Source: Variovorax sp. WS11 | Lineage (GTDB): Bacteria > Pseudomonadota > Gammaproteobacteria > Burkholderiales > Burkholderiaceae_C | DNA length: 64,000 nt | Direction: 5' to 3' | NCBI RefSeq assembly: GCF_010499245.1 | Contig: NZ_JAAGOW010000001.1 | Span: forward strand, 620,001 to 684,000 | In this document: in pieces, positions 16,244 through 25,261 of the stretch | How positions within the stretch are numbered: the stretch's first letter is position 1 | How the letters are laid out: every line of letters starts with the position of its first letter | The notes under the pieces: model-generated | What the model saw: only the letters and a program-made list of their open reading frames with translations | Databases searched by the model: none | Told to the model about the DNA's origin: nothing | Position numbers and translations under genes: made by a program

Positions 16244-17461
16244 ATGTCATTCGCCATCGAAAACGCTGCCGCCGCCGACAAGGTGCTGCCCGCCGTGCGC
16301 GAGCTCGCCCCCGAAATGGTCACGCTGCGGCACCAGATCCATGCCCATCCCGAGCTCGCCTACGAGGAGCATCTCACCAGCGAGCTGGTGGCCGCGCGCC
16401 TGTCCGAGTGGGGCTACGAGGTGCATCGCGGCCTCGCCGGCACCGGCGTGGTGGGCACGCTGCGCCTGGGCCAGGGCCAGCGGCGCCTGGGCATTCGCGC
16501 CGACATGGACGCCCTGCCGATCCAGGAGGCGACCGGCCTGCCCTACGCCAGCAAGGTTCCGGGCAAGATGCACGCCTGCGGCCACGACGGCCACACCAGC
16601 ATCCTGCTCGCGGCCGCCCGCGCCATCGCACGGGAACGCGGCTTCGACGGCACGCTGCACCTGATCTTCCAGCCGGCCGAGGAGGGCCTGGGAGGCGGCC
16701 GCCGCATGGTGGAGGAAGGCCTGTTCGAGCGCTTCCCCTGCGACGCAGTCTTCGCGTTGCACAACATGCCCGGCTTCCCGGCGGGCAAGTTCGGCTTCAA
16801 GGAAGGCCCGTTCATGGCCTCCTCCGATTCCGTCACGGTCACGGTGGCCGGCCGCGGCGGGCACGGCTCCGCGCCGCACCTGGCGGCCGACCCGGTGGTC
16901 GCCGCGGCGCACATCATCGTGGCGCTGCAGACCATCGTGTCGCGCAACGTCGACCCGCGCGAGATGGCGGTCGTCTCCGTGGGCGCCATCCACGGCGGCG
17001 ACGCGCCCAACGTGATTGCCGACAGCGTGCAGATGCGGCTGACGGTGCGCGCCTACCGGCCGGAGATCCGCGCCATGCTGCGCGATCGCATCACCCAATT
17101 GGTGCAGGCCCAGGCCGTCACGCTCGGCGTCACGGCGGAGGTGGACTACCACTGGCGCTATCCCGCGCTGGTCAACGACGACGCCTCCACGCGCCTCGCG
17201 CGGCAGGTCGCGCTCGACTGGCTGGGCGAGGACGGCCTGCTGCCGCCGCTGGCGCCGCTCACCGGCAGCGAGGACTTCTCCTTCATGCTCGAGCGCTGCC
17301 CGGGCAGCTACCTGATCGTGGGCAACGGCGAGGGCGAGCACCACCGCACGGGCGGCTGCATGGTCCACAACCCCGGCTACGACTTCAACGACGCGATCCT
17401 GCCGATCGCGGCCAGCTACTGGGTGCAACTGGTCCGGCGCTTCCTGGCGCCGCAGGCCTGA
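16244..17461 (+). CDS. M20-family amidohydrolase (hippurate/N-acyl-amino-acid hydrolase type)
   Basis: 405-residue zinc amidohydrolase of the M20D group. Visible are HQIHAHPELAYEE, the metal-binding RADMDALPIQE and MHACGHDGHTS, the QPAEEGLGGGRRMVEEG motif with the catalytic Glu pair, and a late SEDFSFML. These enzymes cleave N-acyl or N-aroyl amino acids such as hippurate, or similar amides, in the cytoplasm. I chose ATG 16244, preceded by AAGGAA, rather than the longer frame that starts over the LysR gene. It is followed 38 bases later by a Bug gene and is divergent from a LysR regulator, so an amide or conjugate is probably taken up and hydrolysed. Confidence 0.9.
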   Translation: MSFAIENAAAADKVLPAVRELAPEMVTLRHQIHAHPELAYEEHLTSELVAARLSEWGYEVHRGLAGTGVVGTLRLGQGQRRLGIRADMDALPIQEATGLPYASKVPGKMHACGHDGHTSILLAAARAIARERGFDGTLHLIFQPAEEGLGGGRRMVEEGLFERFPCDAVFALHNMPGFPAGKFGFKEGPFMASSDSVTVTVAGRGGHGSAPHLAADPVVAAAHIIVALQTIVSRNVDPREMAVVSVGAIHGGDAPNVIADSVQMRLTVRAYRPEIRAMLRDRITQLVQAQAVTLGVTAEVDYHWRYPALVNDDASTRLARQVALDWLGEDGLLPPLAPLTGSEDFSFMLERCPGSYLIVGNGEGEHHRTGGCMVHNPGYDFNDAILPIAASYWVQLVRRFLAPQA

Positions 17462-17499
17462 GCACCTTTTCCATTTCCACTTCCTCCACTCGCACCGCC

Positions 17500-18492
17500 A
17501 TGGACCATCTTCTTCCTTCCGTTTCGCGTCGTGCCGTGCTGGGCGCCCTGGGCGCCGCGGCTTTCTCCCTCGCTGCGCCCGCCTTTGCGCAGGGCGGCTA
17601 CCCGGCCAAGCCGATCAAGCTGCTGGTCGGCTACGCGCCGGGCGGCTCGGTGGACATGGCCGCGCGCGTGGCGGCGGACATCCTGTCGACAAAGCTCGGC
17701 GCGACGGTGGTGGTGGAGAACGTGACGGGCGCGGCAGGCGTGGTCGCGGCGCAGCGCGCGGTGAGCAGCCCGGCCGACGGCTACACGCTGCTGGCCGGCT
17801 CCAGCAACGAGATGGCGGCCACGGTGCTGGTGAACCCGGCGCAGCGCTACGACCCGTTGAAGGACCTGGCGCCGGTCGGCGTGATCGCCACCGCGCCCGT
17901 GCTGCTCGTGGCGGGCCCGAAGACGGGCGTCAAGAACCTCGACGAGTTCATTGCGCTGGCCAGGCGCGATCCCGGCAAGTACAGCTATGGCAGCTCAGGC
18001 GTGGGCTCCACGTTGCACTTCGCCGGCGAGCTGGTCAAGCAGCGCGCCGGGATCTTCCTGACGCATATCCCCTATCGCGGCACCGCCTCGCTCACGAGCG
18101 ATCTGGTGGGCGGCTCGCTCGACTTCGCGCTCGTGTCGCCCACCGCTGCGGCGCCCTTCATCCAGGGGGGGCGGATCGTCCCGCTGGGCGTGTCGTCGGC
18201 CAAGCGCTTTCCCACCCTGCCGCAGGTACCCGCGCTGGGCGAACATCCGCAGTTGAAGGGCTATGAGCTCAGCGGCTGGTTCGCGCTCGCCGGTCCCAAG
18301 GACCTGCCCGCCCCCATCGTCCAGAGCCTGCGTGCGGCGCTGCAGGCCGGCTTGGCCGACCCGGCGATCCGCCGCCGGCTGGAGGAAGGCGGCTCCATTC
18401 CCGCAACGGGCAAGGAAGACCTGGCGCGCATCATGCGCGAAGACACGGCGAAGTACGCGTCACTGGTGAAGTTCGCGAACATGCGCGAGTAA
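17500..18492 (+). CDS. Bug/TctC substrate-binding protein
   Basis: 330-residue Bug protein paired with the M20 hydrolase. The signal peptide has a twin-arginine-like SRRAVLGALGAAAFSLA before cleavage near AFAQG, then KPIKLLVGYAPGGSVDMAAR, VVVENVTGAAGVVA (the usual NKPGAGG loop is changed to NVTGAAG), ADGYTLLAGSS and HIPYRGTASLTSDLVGG. The altered loop could mean a different ligand from the other Bugs. No good ribosome binding site is visible before ATG 17500, and the gene probably relies on readthrough from the hydrolase gene. Confidence 0.9.
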   Translation: MDHLLPSVSRRAVLGALGAAAFSLAAPAFAQGGYPAKPIKLLVGYAPGGSVDMAARVAADILSTKLGATVVVENVTGAAGVVAAQRAVSSPADGYTLLAGSSNEMAATVLVNPAQRYDPLKDLAPVGVIATAPVLLVAGPKTGVKNLDEFIALARRDPGKYSYGSSGVGSTLHFAGELVKQRAGIFLTHIPYRGTASLTSDLVGGSLDFALVSPTAAAPFIQGGRIVPLGVSSAKRFPTLPQVPALGEHPQLKGYELSGWFALAGPKDLPAPIVQSLRAALQAGLADPAIRRRLEEGGSIPATGKEDLARIMREDTAKYASLVKFANMRE

Positions 18493-18725
18493 GACGCGTC
18501 TGCGTGCCGGGAAAGAGCACGACCTTCTGCGGGTCAGTCCCCTTTTATTCGGCGCATGGATTGACGATATTCCCGGCGGAGGGGCTTCTTGCGCTCCGGC
18601 TGGAAGCGATCGAGGACCGACGGGTGTCACAAACGCCCGCGTCAGAACGTCTTGTAGACATGGACAGCCGCACGGGGCGGCCATCCGGCAATCACCAGAC
18701 AAAAACTGGACGGAAAGGAACTCAT

Positions 18726-19481
18726 ATGAAGATCGTCGTCATCGGCGGCAGCGGGCTCATCGGATCGAAGCTGGTGCCCAAGCTTCGCCAAAAAGGACAC
18801 GAGGTCGTCGCCGCCTCGCCGTCGACGGGCGTCAATGCCCTCACGGGCGAGGGATTGGCCGAGGCCCTGAAGGGCGCGCAGGTGGTCGTGGATGTCTCCA
18901 ACGCACCCTCGTGGGAGGACAGCGCGGTCCTGAACTTCTTCGAAACCTCGGAACGCAATCTCTCGGCCGCCGAACAGGTGGCGGGCGTCAAGCACCACGT
19001 CGCGCTGTCGGTCGTCGGCACCGAACGGCTCCTCGCCAGCGGCTACTTCCGCGCCAAGATGGCGCAGGAGAAGCTGATCGAGGCGTCGCCCATCCCCTAC
19101 ACCATCGTGCGCGCGACGCAGTTCTTCGAATTCGTCGCCGGCATCGCGCAGTCGGGCGTGGAAGGCGACACGGTCCGGATGTCCACCTCGCTCATCCAGC
19201 CCATCGCGGCTGAAGACGTCGCGCAGGCGCTGTCGGACATCGCGCTGGCGGAGCCGGTCAACGGAATGGTGGAGGTTGCCGGACCCGTGGCGCTGGGCAT
19301 GGACAAGCTGGTCGAGCAGTTCCTGCGCGGCACCGGCGACGCTCGCCGGGTCGTGCCCGACCCCGAAGCCTCCTACTTCGGCACGCCGGTCAACGACCAG
19401 TCGCTCACGCCGGGCAAGAACCCGCGCCTCGGCACGATGAGCTTCGCGAAGTGGCTCGAGACCGCGGCCAAGAAGCAATAG
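18726..19481 (+). CDS. NAD(P)-binding protein of the NmrA/atypical SDR type
   Basis: 251-residue Rossmann protein. The N-terminus reads [20 protein letters not shown], with the GxSGxxG cofactor motif, and a [18 protein letters not shown] segment resembling the YxxxK region of atypical SDRs. Such proteins act as NAD(P)H sensors or oxidoreductases (NmrA/YesF-like). AAAGGAAC precedes ATG 18726. It is preceded by 233 bases without a gene and followed 40 bases later by the alpha/beta hydrolase, likely in the same transcript. No specific substrate can be named. Confidence 0.85.
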   Translation: MKIVVIGGSGLIGSKLVPKLRQKGHEVVAASPSTGVNALTGEGLAEALKGAQVVVDVSNAPSWEDSAVLNFFETSERNLSAAEQVAGVKHHVALSVVGTERLLASGYFRAKMAQEKLIEASPIPYTIVRATQFFEFVAGIAQSGVEGDTVRMSTSLIQPIAAEDVAQALSDIALAEPVNGMVEVAGPVALGMDKLVEQFLRGTGDARRVVPDPEASYFGTPVNDQSLTPGKNPRLGTMSFAKWLETAAKKQ

Positions 19482-19521
19482 GAACCGCGCGGCGTCCGTG
19501 GCTGCCAAGGAGAAAGCGCAA

Positions 19522-20289
19522 ATGAAAGTCGAACGCACGGAGTTCCCAGGCGCTCAAGGCCATCGTCTCGCCGCGCGTCTGGACACGCCGGACTCGGAGG
19601 TGCGGGCCTACGCACTGTTCGCTCACTGCTTCACTTGCGGCAAGGACATCTTCGCGGCAAGCCGTATCGCGCAGACGCTGACGGAGCACGGCATCGGGGT
19701 CTTGCGCTTCGACTTCACGGGCCTGGGTGCCAGCGAGGGCGAGTTCGCCAACACGAACTTCTCCTCGAACATCGCCGATCTTCTTGCGGCTGCGGCCTAC
19801 ATGCGCGAAACCGATCGAGCGCCGCGGCTCCTGATCGGCCACAGCCTCGGTGGCGCCGCCGTGCTTGCTGCCGCGCAACACCTGCCGGAAGTGCGCGCGG
19901 TGGTCACGCTGTGCGCCCCCAGCGACCCCGCGCACGTGACGGGCCTGTTTCGAACGAGCCTGGACGCCATCGAGGCCGAAGGCGAGGCAGAGGTGCAGCT
20001 GGCAGGCCGTCCCTTCAGGATCAGGCGCGAGTTCCTGACGGACGTCGCCGAGCACCGGCTGACTCAGCAGATTGCGCAGCTCGGCAAGCCCTTGCTCGTG
20101 ATGCACGCGCCGCTGGACGCGACCGTGGACATCTCCAATGCCACGCGCATCTTCATGGCAGCCAGGCATCCGCGCAGTTTCATTTCCCTGGACGATGCAG
20201 ACCACCTCCTCGCGCGCAAGCGGGATGCGGCCTACGCGGCCAACCTGATCGCGGCGTGGAGCGAGCGATATCTGGTCGACGCGCCTTGA
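19522..20289 (+). CDS. alpha/beta hydrolase, standalone version of the OsmC-linked type
   Basis: 255-residue alpha/beta hydrolase. The nucleophile is in [12 protein letters not shown], the acid probably the Asp in APLDATVD, and the base the His in DDADHLLAR. The N-terminal [18 protein letters not shown] and [23 protein letters not shown] are hallmarks of a bacterial group in which this domain is normally fused to a C-terminal OsmC domain. Here the protein stops after the hydrolase, so the OsmC half is absent. I chose ATG 19522 because AAGGAGAAAG lies before it; an ATG-equivalent start eight codons upstream overlaps that site. The substrate is unknown, probably an ester or thioester. Confidence 0.88.
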   Translation: MKVERTEFPGAQGHRLAARLDTPDSEVRAYALFAHCFTCGKDIFAASRIAQTLTEHGIGVLRFDFTGLGASEGEFANTNFSSNIADLLAAAAYMRETDRAPRLLIGHSLGGAAVLAAAQHLPEVRAVVTLCAPSDPAHVTGLFRTSLDAIEAEGEAEVQLAGRPFRIRREFLTDVAEHRLTQQIAQLGKPLLVMHAPLDATVDISNATRIFMAARHPRSFISLDDADHLLARKRDAAYAANLIAAWSERYLVDAP

Positions 20290-20296
20290 AGGCCCC

Positions 20297-20482
20297 TCAC
20301 TCGCGCGACGCGAGTTCGTCGCGCACCGCGGTCACGTGATCGCCGACCTTGGCGATCGCATCCCGCAGCGTCGCCTCGTTGCATCGAAGCTGCATGCACC
20401 AATACTGCGCCTCCACCGGATCGTCGACGTGAATGCGGCCAGGGTCGATCGGCTTGAAATGACTCAACAAATCTTCGGACAT
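20297..20482 (-). CDS. DUF3606-family small protein
   Basis: 61-residue protein with the DUF3606 pattern: a short N-terminus, then HVDDPVEAQYWCMQLRCNEATLRDAIAKVG. The family is small, soluble, and common in Burkholderiales and Rhizobiales, with unknown function; the helix pattern could bind DNA. GGAGACC precedes ATG 20482. It converges on the alpha/beta hydrolase gene, with only 7 bases between the stops. Confidence 0.8.
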   Translation of the reverse strand: MSEDLLSHFKPIDPGRIHVDDPVEAQYWCMQLRCNEATLRDAIAKVGDHVTAVRDELASRE

Positions 20483-20580
20483 GCGGTCTCCTCGGTCGGT
20501 ACGGGCGGACCTTTATAGGCTTCGGCGAGCCGATCTGCAAGGCAGCAACGCAGCCGAGGTTTTCGTTCTGTTACGGCCCA

Positions 20581-21471
20581 CTAGGGTCGGCGGAAGTCGA
20601 GCTCTTTCAGCAGCTGCGCCGTCCCCCGCGTCAGGCGCGTTGCGGGTCGCGCCATGGGCGTTGCAAGAACCAGCCTGTTCCAGATGCTCGGCGGCCCGAT
20701 GGGCGCGCATGGCAAGGGTTCATCGCTGCTTGCGCCGAGCGCGCTCTCCGGAAGAATCGTGCATCCCACGCCCGTCGCGACGAGCTGGAGCACCGTCCGG
20801 ACGGCCCCGACCTCCGCCAGCACCTGCAGCTCGACGCCACGCGGCGCGAGAACGGAATCGAGCAGGTGGCGGATGGCGTTCGGCGCGCTCGGCAGCACCA
20901 TCGGAAAGTTGGCGAGCTGTGCCAGGCCCACACGGGCGGGCAGCGTGCTGCCGGGCGGCGCGGCCAGCAGGAGCTTCTCCCGCATCAGCGGATGGAACGC
21001 CAGCTGCGGCGAGGCCGCAGGATCGAAGAGCAGTGCCAGGTCCAGCCTCCCGGCGATCAGCGATTCGCGCAGCGACACGCTCAGGCCTTCCAGCACGGTG
21101 ATCACCGCGCGCGGAAACTTCTCCCGGAATCGCTGGATGAGCGGCGTGCTGAGCCCCAGCGCCACCCGCGGCGGCATTCCGACCACGATGCGCCCGCCCG
21201 GGCTTTCATCCATCTCCAACAGTTCGTCCCGGGCGCGACGGGCGATGTCGAGCATCGCGCGCGCATGAACGAGAAGCGCCTGGCCCGCTTCGGTCGGCGC
21301 AACGCCGCGCCCCGTCCTTACCAGCAGCCGCTGGCCGAGATCCGCCTCGAGCAACGCAATCTGCCGGCTCAAGCTGGGCTGCGCCAGGTTCAGCGTCACG
21401 GCCCCGCGGCTGAAACTGCCCGCGTCGACCACGTTCACGAAGTAGAGAAGTTGCCGCAGCTCCATAGCCAT
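20581..21471 (-). CDS. LysR-type transcriptional regulator
   Basis: 296-residue LysR protein with the N-terminal helix-turn-helix (LRQLLYFVNVVDAGSFSRGAVTLNLAQPSLSRQIALLE) and an effector domain containing GVGCTILPESAL. It resembles the Nac/Cbl-like short regulators that act on amino-acid and aromatic pathways. Divergent from the LigI-like operon at 21536, its probable target. The 64-base gap holds GCTAT-N4-GCTAT on the minus strand, a possible binding site. Two start codons (21471, 21465) are possible. Confidence 0.9.
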   Translation of the reverse strand: MAMELRQLLYFVNVVDAGSFSRGAVTLNLAQPSLSRQIALLEADLGQRLLVRTGRGVAPTEAGQALLVHARAMLDIARRARDELLEMDESPGGRIVVGMPPRVALGLSTPLIQRFREKFPRAVITVLEGLSVSLRESLIAGRLDLALLFDPAASPQLAFHPLMREKLLLAAPPGSTLPARVGLAQLANFPMVLPSAPNAIRHLLDSVLAPRGVELQVLAEVGAVRTVLQLVATGVGCTILPESALGASSDEPLPCAPIGPPSIWNRLVLATPMARPATRLTRGTAQLLKELDFRRP

Positions 21472-21535
21472 CGAGCATAGCTGTTATAGCGGCGGCGCCC
21501 TTACGTCCTGCCATTGGCCTCGCGACACTTCCGCC

Positions 21536-22375
21536 ATGCCCTTCGACCTTCCCGCAGGCGCCTGCAACGCCCACTGTCACGTCTTCGGACCAGGCGCACG
21601 CTTCCCCTACGCCGCCGATGCCACCTTCGTTCCGGAACAGGATGCACCGAAGGAGACGCTGTACGCGCTGAACGACAGGCTGGGCCTGGAGCGCTGCGTG
21701 GTGGTGCAGTCGACCTGCCACGGCTTCGACAACCGTGCGGCCGAAGACGCCATCGCCTCCCGCCCTTCGAGCTACCGCGGCATCGCGCTGCTGCCGACGG
21801 ACGTCGACGATGCCGAGCTGAAGCGGCTCGACGCCGCGGGCTTCCGCGGCGTGCGCTTCAACTTCATGGGACATCTCGGGCGGCAGGTGCCGATCGATCA
21901 AGTGCTGTCGCTGGCAGCGCGCTTCGCGCCGCTCGGCTGGCACCTGCAGATCCACGGCGATCCCGCCTTGCTGACCGCGCTCGGGCCGGCGCTGCGAACG
22001 TCTCCGGTGCCCGTGGTGATCGACCACATCGGCCGCATCGACGCCGCGCTCGGACTCGGGCAGCCGGACTTCCAGGCCCTGCTCGGGCTCATGGCCGACG
22101 AGCGCTTCTGGGTCAAGGTGAGCGGCATGGACCGGATCACCCGGCTTGGGCCGCCCTACGCCGACGCCCAACCCTTTGCCGCGACGCTGATCGCCGAGTT
22201 CGGCGATCGCGTGCTGTGGGGCAACGACTGGCCACACCCCAATCACGCCGGCCCGATGCCCGACGAGGCGCAACTGGTCGAGCTCATCGCAGCGATCGCG
22301 CCGACGGAGGCCGCGCGTCATGCGCTGCTGGTACGCAATCCGCAACGCCTCTATCGATTTGGAAACAACACATGA
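21536..22375 (+). CDS. LigI-like metal-dependent amidohydrolase (lactonase)
   Basis: 279-residue TIM-barrel hydrolase of the amidohydrolase-2 family, related to 2-pyrone-4,6-dicarboxylate lactonase. It has the HCHVFGP metal motif near the N-terminus, VVQSTCHGFDNRAAEDA, GVRFNF, PVVIDHIGRID and a late GNDWPHPNH with the catalytic Asp. A closer LigI match lies at 39114, so this paralog may hydrolyse a different lactone. It is the first gene of a five-gene operon and overlaps the next start as ATGA. No strong ribosome binding site is seen. Confidence 0.87.
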   Translation: MPFDLPAGACNAHCHVFGPGARFPYAADATFVPEQDAPKETLYALNDRLGLERCVVVQSTCHGFDNRAAEDAIASRPSSYRGIALLPTDVDDAELKRLDAAGFRGVRFNFMGHLGRQVPIDQVLSLAARFAPLGWHLQIHGDPALLTALGPALRTSPVPVVIDHIGRIDAALGLGQPDFQALLGLMADERFWVKVSGMDRITRLGPPYADAQPFAATLIAEFGDRVLWGNDWPHPNHAGPMPDEAQLVELIAAIAPTEAARHALLVRNPQRLYRFGNNT

Positions 22376-23172
22376 GCCTTCGCTTCGACAACAAGATCGC
22401 CATCGTCACCGGCGCCGGATGCGTCGGCGCCGGCTGGGGCAACGGCCGCGCCATCGCGGTCCGTCTTGCCGAGGAAGGAACCCGGGTCCTGGCGGTCGAC
22501 CGCGACCGCGCCCGCCTCGACGAGACCCTCGAGCTCGCCGGCGACGCGCGTGCTTCGATCACTCCCTGGGTCTGCGACGTGACGAGCAGCAGCAGCGTCG
22601 CCGCCATGGCGGCCGCCTGCATCGAGACCTACGGCAGCATCGACATCCTGGTCAACAACGTCGGCGGCTCGGCCGCCGGCGGGCCGGTCGAGCTCGCGGA
22701 AGAAGTGTGGGATTCGCAGGTCGACACCAACCTCAAGAGTGTCTTCCTGGCTTGCAAGCACGTGCTGCCGACGATGCTCGCCAAGGGCGCCGGCGCGATC
22801 GTCAACATCGCCTCCACCTCGGGCCTGCGCTGGACGGGCAGTGCGCAAGTCGCCTACGCCGCCACCAAGGCGGGGGTCATCCAGCTGTCCCGGGTGGTGG
22901 CGGTCCAGCATGCCGCGCAGGGCGTGCGCGTCAACTGCGTGGTTCCCGGCCAGCTGCACACGCCGATGGTGGAGACGCGCCTGGCGAAGCAGCGCGCGGG
23001 CGGCGACGTCGATGCCCTGCTGGCGCAACGCCAGAAGCGCATTCCGATCGGCTTCATGGGCGACGGCCGCGACACCGCCAGTGCGGTGCTCTTCCTCGCG
23101 AGCGACGAGGCCCGCTTCATCACGGGGACGGAACTCGTCGTGGACGGCGGCATGACCGCGCGCTGCGACTGA
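22372..23172 (+). CDS. SDR-family oxidoreductase
   Basis: 266-residue classical short-chain dehydrogenase. The cofactor loop is extended (TGAGCVGAGWGNGRA), with NNVGGS, a catalytic Ser in NIASTSGLRW and YAATK, and a C-terminal GTELVVDGGMTA. Its start overlaps the stop of the lactonase-like gene. In context it should oxidise or reduce a hydroxy or keto intermediate of the pathway; the substrate is not evident. The next gene, a Bug, follows 31 bases later with GAGAGA before its ATG. Confidence 0.9.
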   Translation: MSLRFDNKIAIVTGAGCVGAGWGNGRAIAVRLAEEGTRVLAVDRDRARLDETLELAGDARASITPWVCDVTSSSSVAAMAAACIETYGSIDILVNNVGGSAAGGPVELAEEVWDSQVDTNLKSVFLACKHVLPTMLAKGAGAIVNIASTSGLRWTGSAQVAYAATKAGVIQLSRVVAVQHAAQGVRVNCVVPGQLHTPMVETRLAKQRAGGDVDALLAQRQKRIPIGFMGDGRDTASAVLFLASDEARFITGTELVVDGGMTARCD

Positions 23173-23203
23173 GCGTTCACGCCCTGCAACAAGAGAGACA
23201 TCC

Positions 23204-24160
23204 ATGATCAGACACTTCCTGCTCACTGCGGCGCTCGCCGCCAGCCTGGCAGGCGCTGCCGGCGCCCAACCGAAAACGACGAGGATCGTTGTTTCGTTCA
23301 CCGCCGGCGGCCCGGTCGACGCGGTCGCCCGTGCCCTGTCGGAGCAGCTCGGCAAGGAGCTGGGCCGCACCGTCGTCATCGACAACAAGCCGGGCGCCAA
23401 CGGTGCGATCGGCGCCGTCGACGTCATGAAGTCGGCCCCCGACGGCAGCACGCTCTGGTTCACGAGCGTCGGCGCGGCGGCGATCAACGCCTCCCTCTAC
23501 GACAAGCTGCCCTACGACATGCAACGCGACTTCGCGCCGGTCTCGCTGGTCGTCAACAACATCGAGCTGCTGGTGACCCAGCAGGGCAACCCGGTCAAGG
23601 ACGCCACCGAGTTCGTCGTAGCGACGAAGAAGAAGGCCGAGCCGACCGCGATGGGTTCATCCGGCACCGGAAGCATTCCGCACCTGGCCATCGAGCAGCT
23701 GGCCGATTCGAGCGGCGCCAGGTTGCTCCACATCCCCTACAAGGGTGCCGCACCCGCCATCACGGACCTGATGGGCGGCCAGATCAGCGGCTTCTTCGGG
23801 GATGTGCCCGGCTTGCTGGGGCATCTGCAGGGCGGACGCCTCAAGGCGCTGGGCGTGGCCTCGAGCCAGCGGCACCCTGCGCTGCCGGATGTGAAGACGC
23901 TGGAGGAGCAAGGCATCAAGGGCGTGGACACCAACAACTGGTACGCCCTCTTCGCCCCCGCCAAGACACCGCCGGCGGTCATCGAAGCACTCAACAAGGC
24001 AGTCCGCAACACCCTCGCCAACCCGGCAGTGCGCGACAAGCTGCTGAAGACCGGCACCGAGCCTGCCGGCTCCACGCCCCAGGAACTCGCCACGATCCAG
24101 AAGCGGGACACCGAGAAGTGGGCGAATCTGATCCGCGCCAAGAACATCAAGGCCGACTGA
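23204..24160 (+). CDS. Bug/TctC substrate-binding protein
   Basis: 318-residue Bug protein: signal peptide residues 1-21 (ending AGAQP), RIVVSFTAGGPVDAVAR, VVIDNKPGANGAIG, DGSTLWFTSVGA, YDKLPYDMQRDF and HIPYKGAAPAITDLMGG. Its stop shares one base with the next start (TGATG). Placement in the middle of the operon, rather than at the end, ties it firmly to the lactonase-like and SDR genes. Confidence 0.92.
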   Translation: MIRHFLLTAALAASLAGAAGAQPKTTRIVVSFTAGGPVDAVARALSEQLGKELGRTVVIDNKPGANGAIGAVDVMKSAPDGSTLWFTSVGAAAINASLYDKLPYDMQRDFAPVSLVVNNIELLVTQQGNPVKDATEFVVATKKKAEPTAMGSSGTGSIPHLAIEQLADSSGARLLHIPYKGAAPAITDLMGGQISGFFGDVPGLLGHLQGGRLKALGVASSQRHPALPDVKTLEEQGIKGVDTNNWYALFAPAKTPPAVIEALNKAVRNTLANPAVRDKLLKTGTEPAGSTPQELATIQKRDTEKWANLIRAKNIKAD

Positions 24161-24687
24161 TGACGAACACTCCTGTCCGCGTGCCCCTCGTCCAGCCCGG
24201 CACGCGTCCCGAACTGGCCGAGGTCGAGGCCCGCATCATGGCCGAACGAGGCCGCGTGTCGCTGCTCTACCAGGTGCTGCTCAACAGCGCACCGATCGCA
24301 TCGGGCTGGGAGCGCATGCTCACCGCCGTGCGCAACCAGACGGGCGTGCCTGCGGACCTGCGCGAGCTGATGATCCTTCGCGTCGCCGTGCTCAACGGCG
24401 CCGTCTTCGAGTACGACGCCCATGTCCCGCATGCGCAGAAGGCGGGCGTCGGTGACGGGAAGATCGATGCCGTCCGCAGCGATGCGCTGCCGGACGTGTT
24501 CTCGCCGCTGGAGCGCCTGGTGCTCGAACTCACCGATGCCATGACCCGCGAGGTCGTGGTCCCGGACGCGCTCATGGCCCGGGTCCAGCAGCACTTCGAT
24601 GCCAAGGGCGTGGTGGAGGTGGTGGCCACGGTGGCGGCGTACAACATGGTGTCGCGGCTGCTGGTGGCGCTCGACGTCAGGCACTGA
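24160..24687 (+). CDS. carboxymuconolactone-decarboxylase-family protein
   Basis: 175-residue all-helical protein of the CMD/AhpD superfamily. A helix DLRELMILRVAVLNGAVFEYDAHVPHAQKAGV carries the conserved His and Glu pattern, but the CxxC pair of AhpD peroxidase members is absent. It is therefore closer to the decarboxylase branch, and next to a lactonase-like gene a role in opening or decarboxylating a muconolactone-like compound is plausible. The start ATG 24160 overlaps the Bug stop by one base; an earlier in-frame start lies inside the Bug gene. Confidence 0.85.
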   Translation: MTNTPVRVPLVQPGTRPELAEVEARIMAERGRVSLLYQVLLNSAPIASGWERMLTAVRNQTGVPADLRELMILRVAVLNGAVFEYDAHVPHAQKAGVGDGKIDAVRSDALPDVFSPLERLVLELTDAMTREVVVPDALMARVQQHFDAKGVVEVVATVAAYNMVSRLLVALDVRH

Positions 24688-24699
24688 CGGGAGGCGGAC

Positions 24700-25224
24700 A
24701 TGCAGGACCTTTGGCTGCTCAAGCACGACGCGTCGATCGCCGCTCGCGATCCGCTGCGCGACGGCGCTCGCCCGGTCGCCGCTTGGCGAGCTTGGAGATC
24801 GGTGGAAGGCGGCTTGAGCTATGCCTACGCATCGGGCGAGATCCCCCCGTTCATCGATGCGTCCGGTGACGGCGTGTCTTGCCACCGGCTGAGGTGTCTC
24901 CAGGCGCTCGACGGCGCCTCCGCGGGCCAGCTCGCCGCGTACCACTACGTCGTCGAGACCGATGTGCTGCCCGAGTACGAGGACGATCTCAACGCCTGGT
25001 ACGCGCAGGAGCATCTGCCTGGCCTGGCCTCCGTGCCCGGCACCGTGCGCGCGGCACGCTACATCGACGCCGCGGGCTCGCCGCGCTACTACGCCTGCTA
25101 CGACCTCGCGAGTCCGGACGCCCTGGGCAGCCCCGCATGGCTCGCGGTCCGCGCCACGGCCTGGAGCGCGCGGGTCCGGCCGGCCTTCCGGAACACGTGG
25201 CGCACGATGTTCCGCGCGGTCTGA
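24700..25224 (+). CDS. predicted dimeric ferredoxin-fold protein (EthD-like)
   Basis: 174-residue soluble protein. The second half has the pattern EYEDDLNAWYAQEHLPGLASVPGTVRAARY, typical of dimeric alpha/beta-barrel proteins such as EthD and DUF4286-type domains, which often act in aromatic or aliphatic degradation. I do not recognise the first 75 residues. It is the last gene of the operon, 12 bases after the CMD-like gene, with GGGAGG before ATG 24700. Its biochemical role is unknown. Confidence 0.75.
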   Translation: MQDLWLLKHDASIAARDPLRDGARPVAAWRAWRSVEGGLSYAYASGEIPPFIDASGDGVSCHRLRCLQALDGASAGQLAAYHYVVETDVLPEYEDDLNAWYAQEHLPGLASVPGTVRAARYIDAAGSPRYYACYDLASPDALGSPAWLAVRATAWSARVRPAFRNTWRTMFRAV

Positions 25225-25238
25225 CGATAGCGGCGCGC

Positions 25239-25253
25239 GGCCCGGTCCGGGCC
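25239..25253. terminator. GC-rich hairpin between convergent genes
   Basis: GGCCC (25239-25243) and GGGCC (25249-25253) pair across a five-base loop in the 37-base gap between the two convergent operons. It lacks a T-run on either side, so any terminating role would be weak or Rho-assisted. Confidence 0.3.
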
Positions 25254-25261
25254 CAGGCTGC

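Noticed and set aside
25239..25253. Strong intrinsic terminator between convergent operons
   Set aside because: The hairpin has no T-run on either side, so I list it only as a weak candidate.
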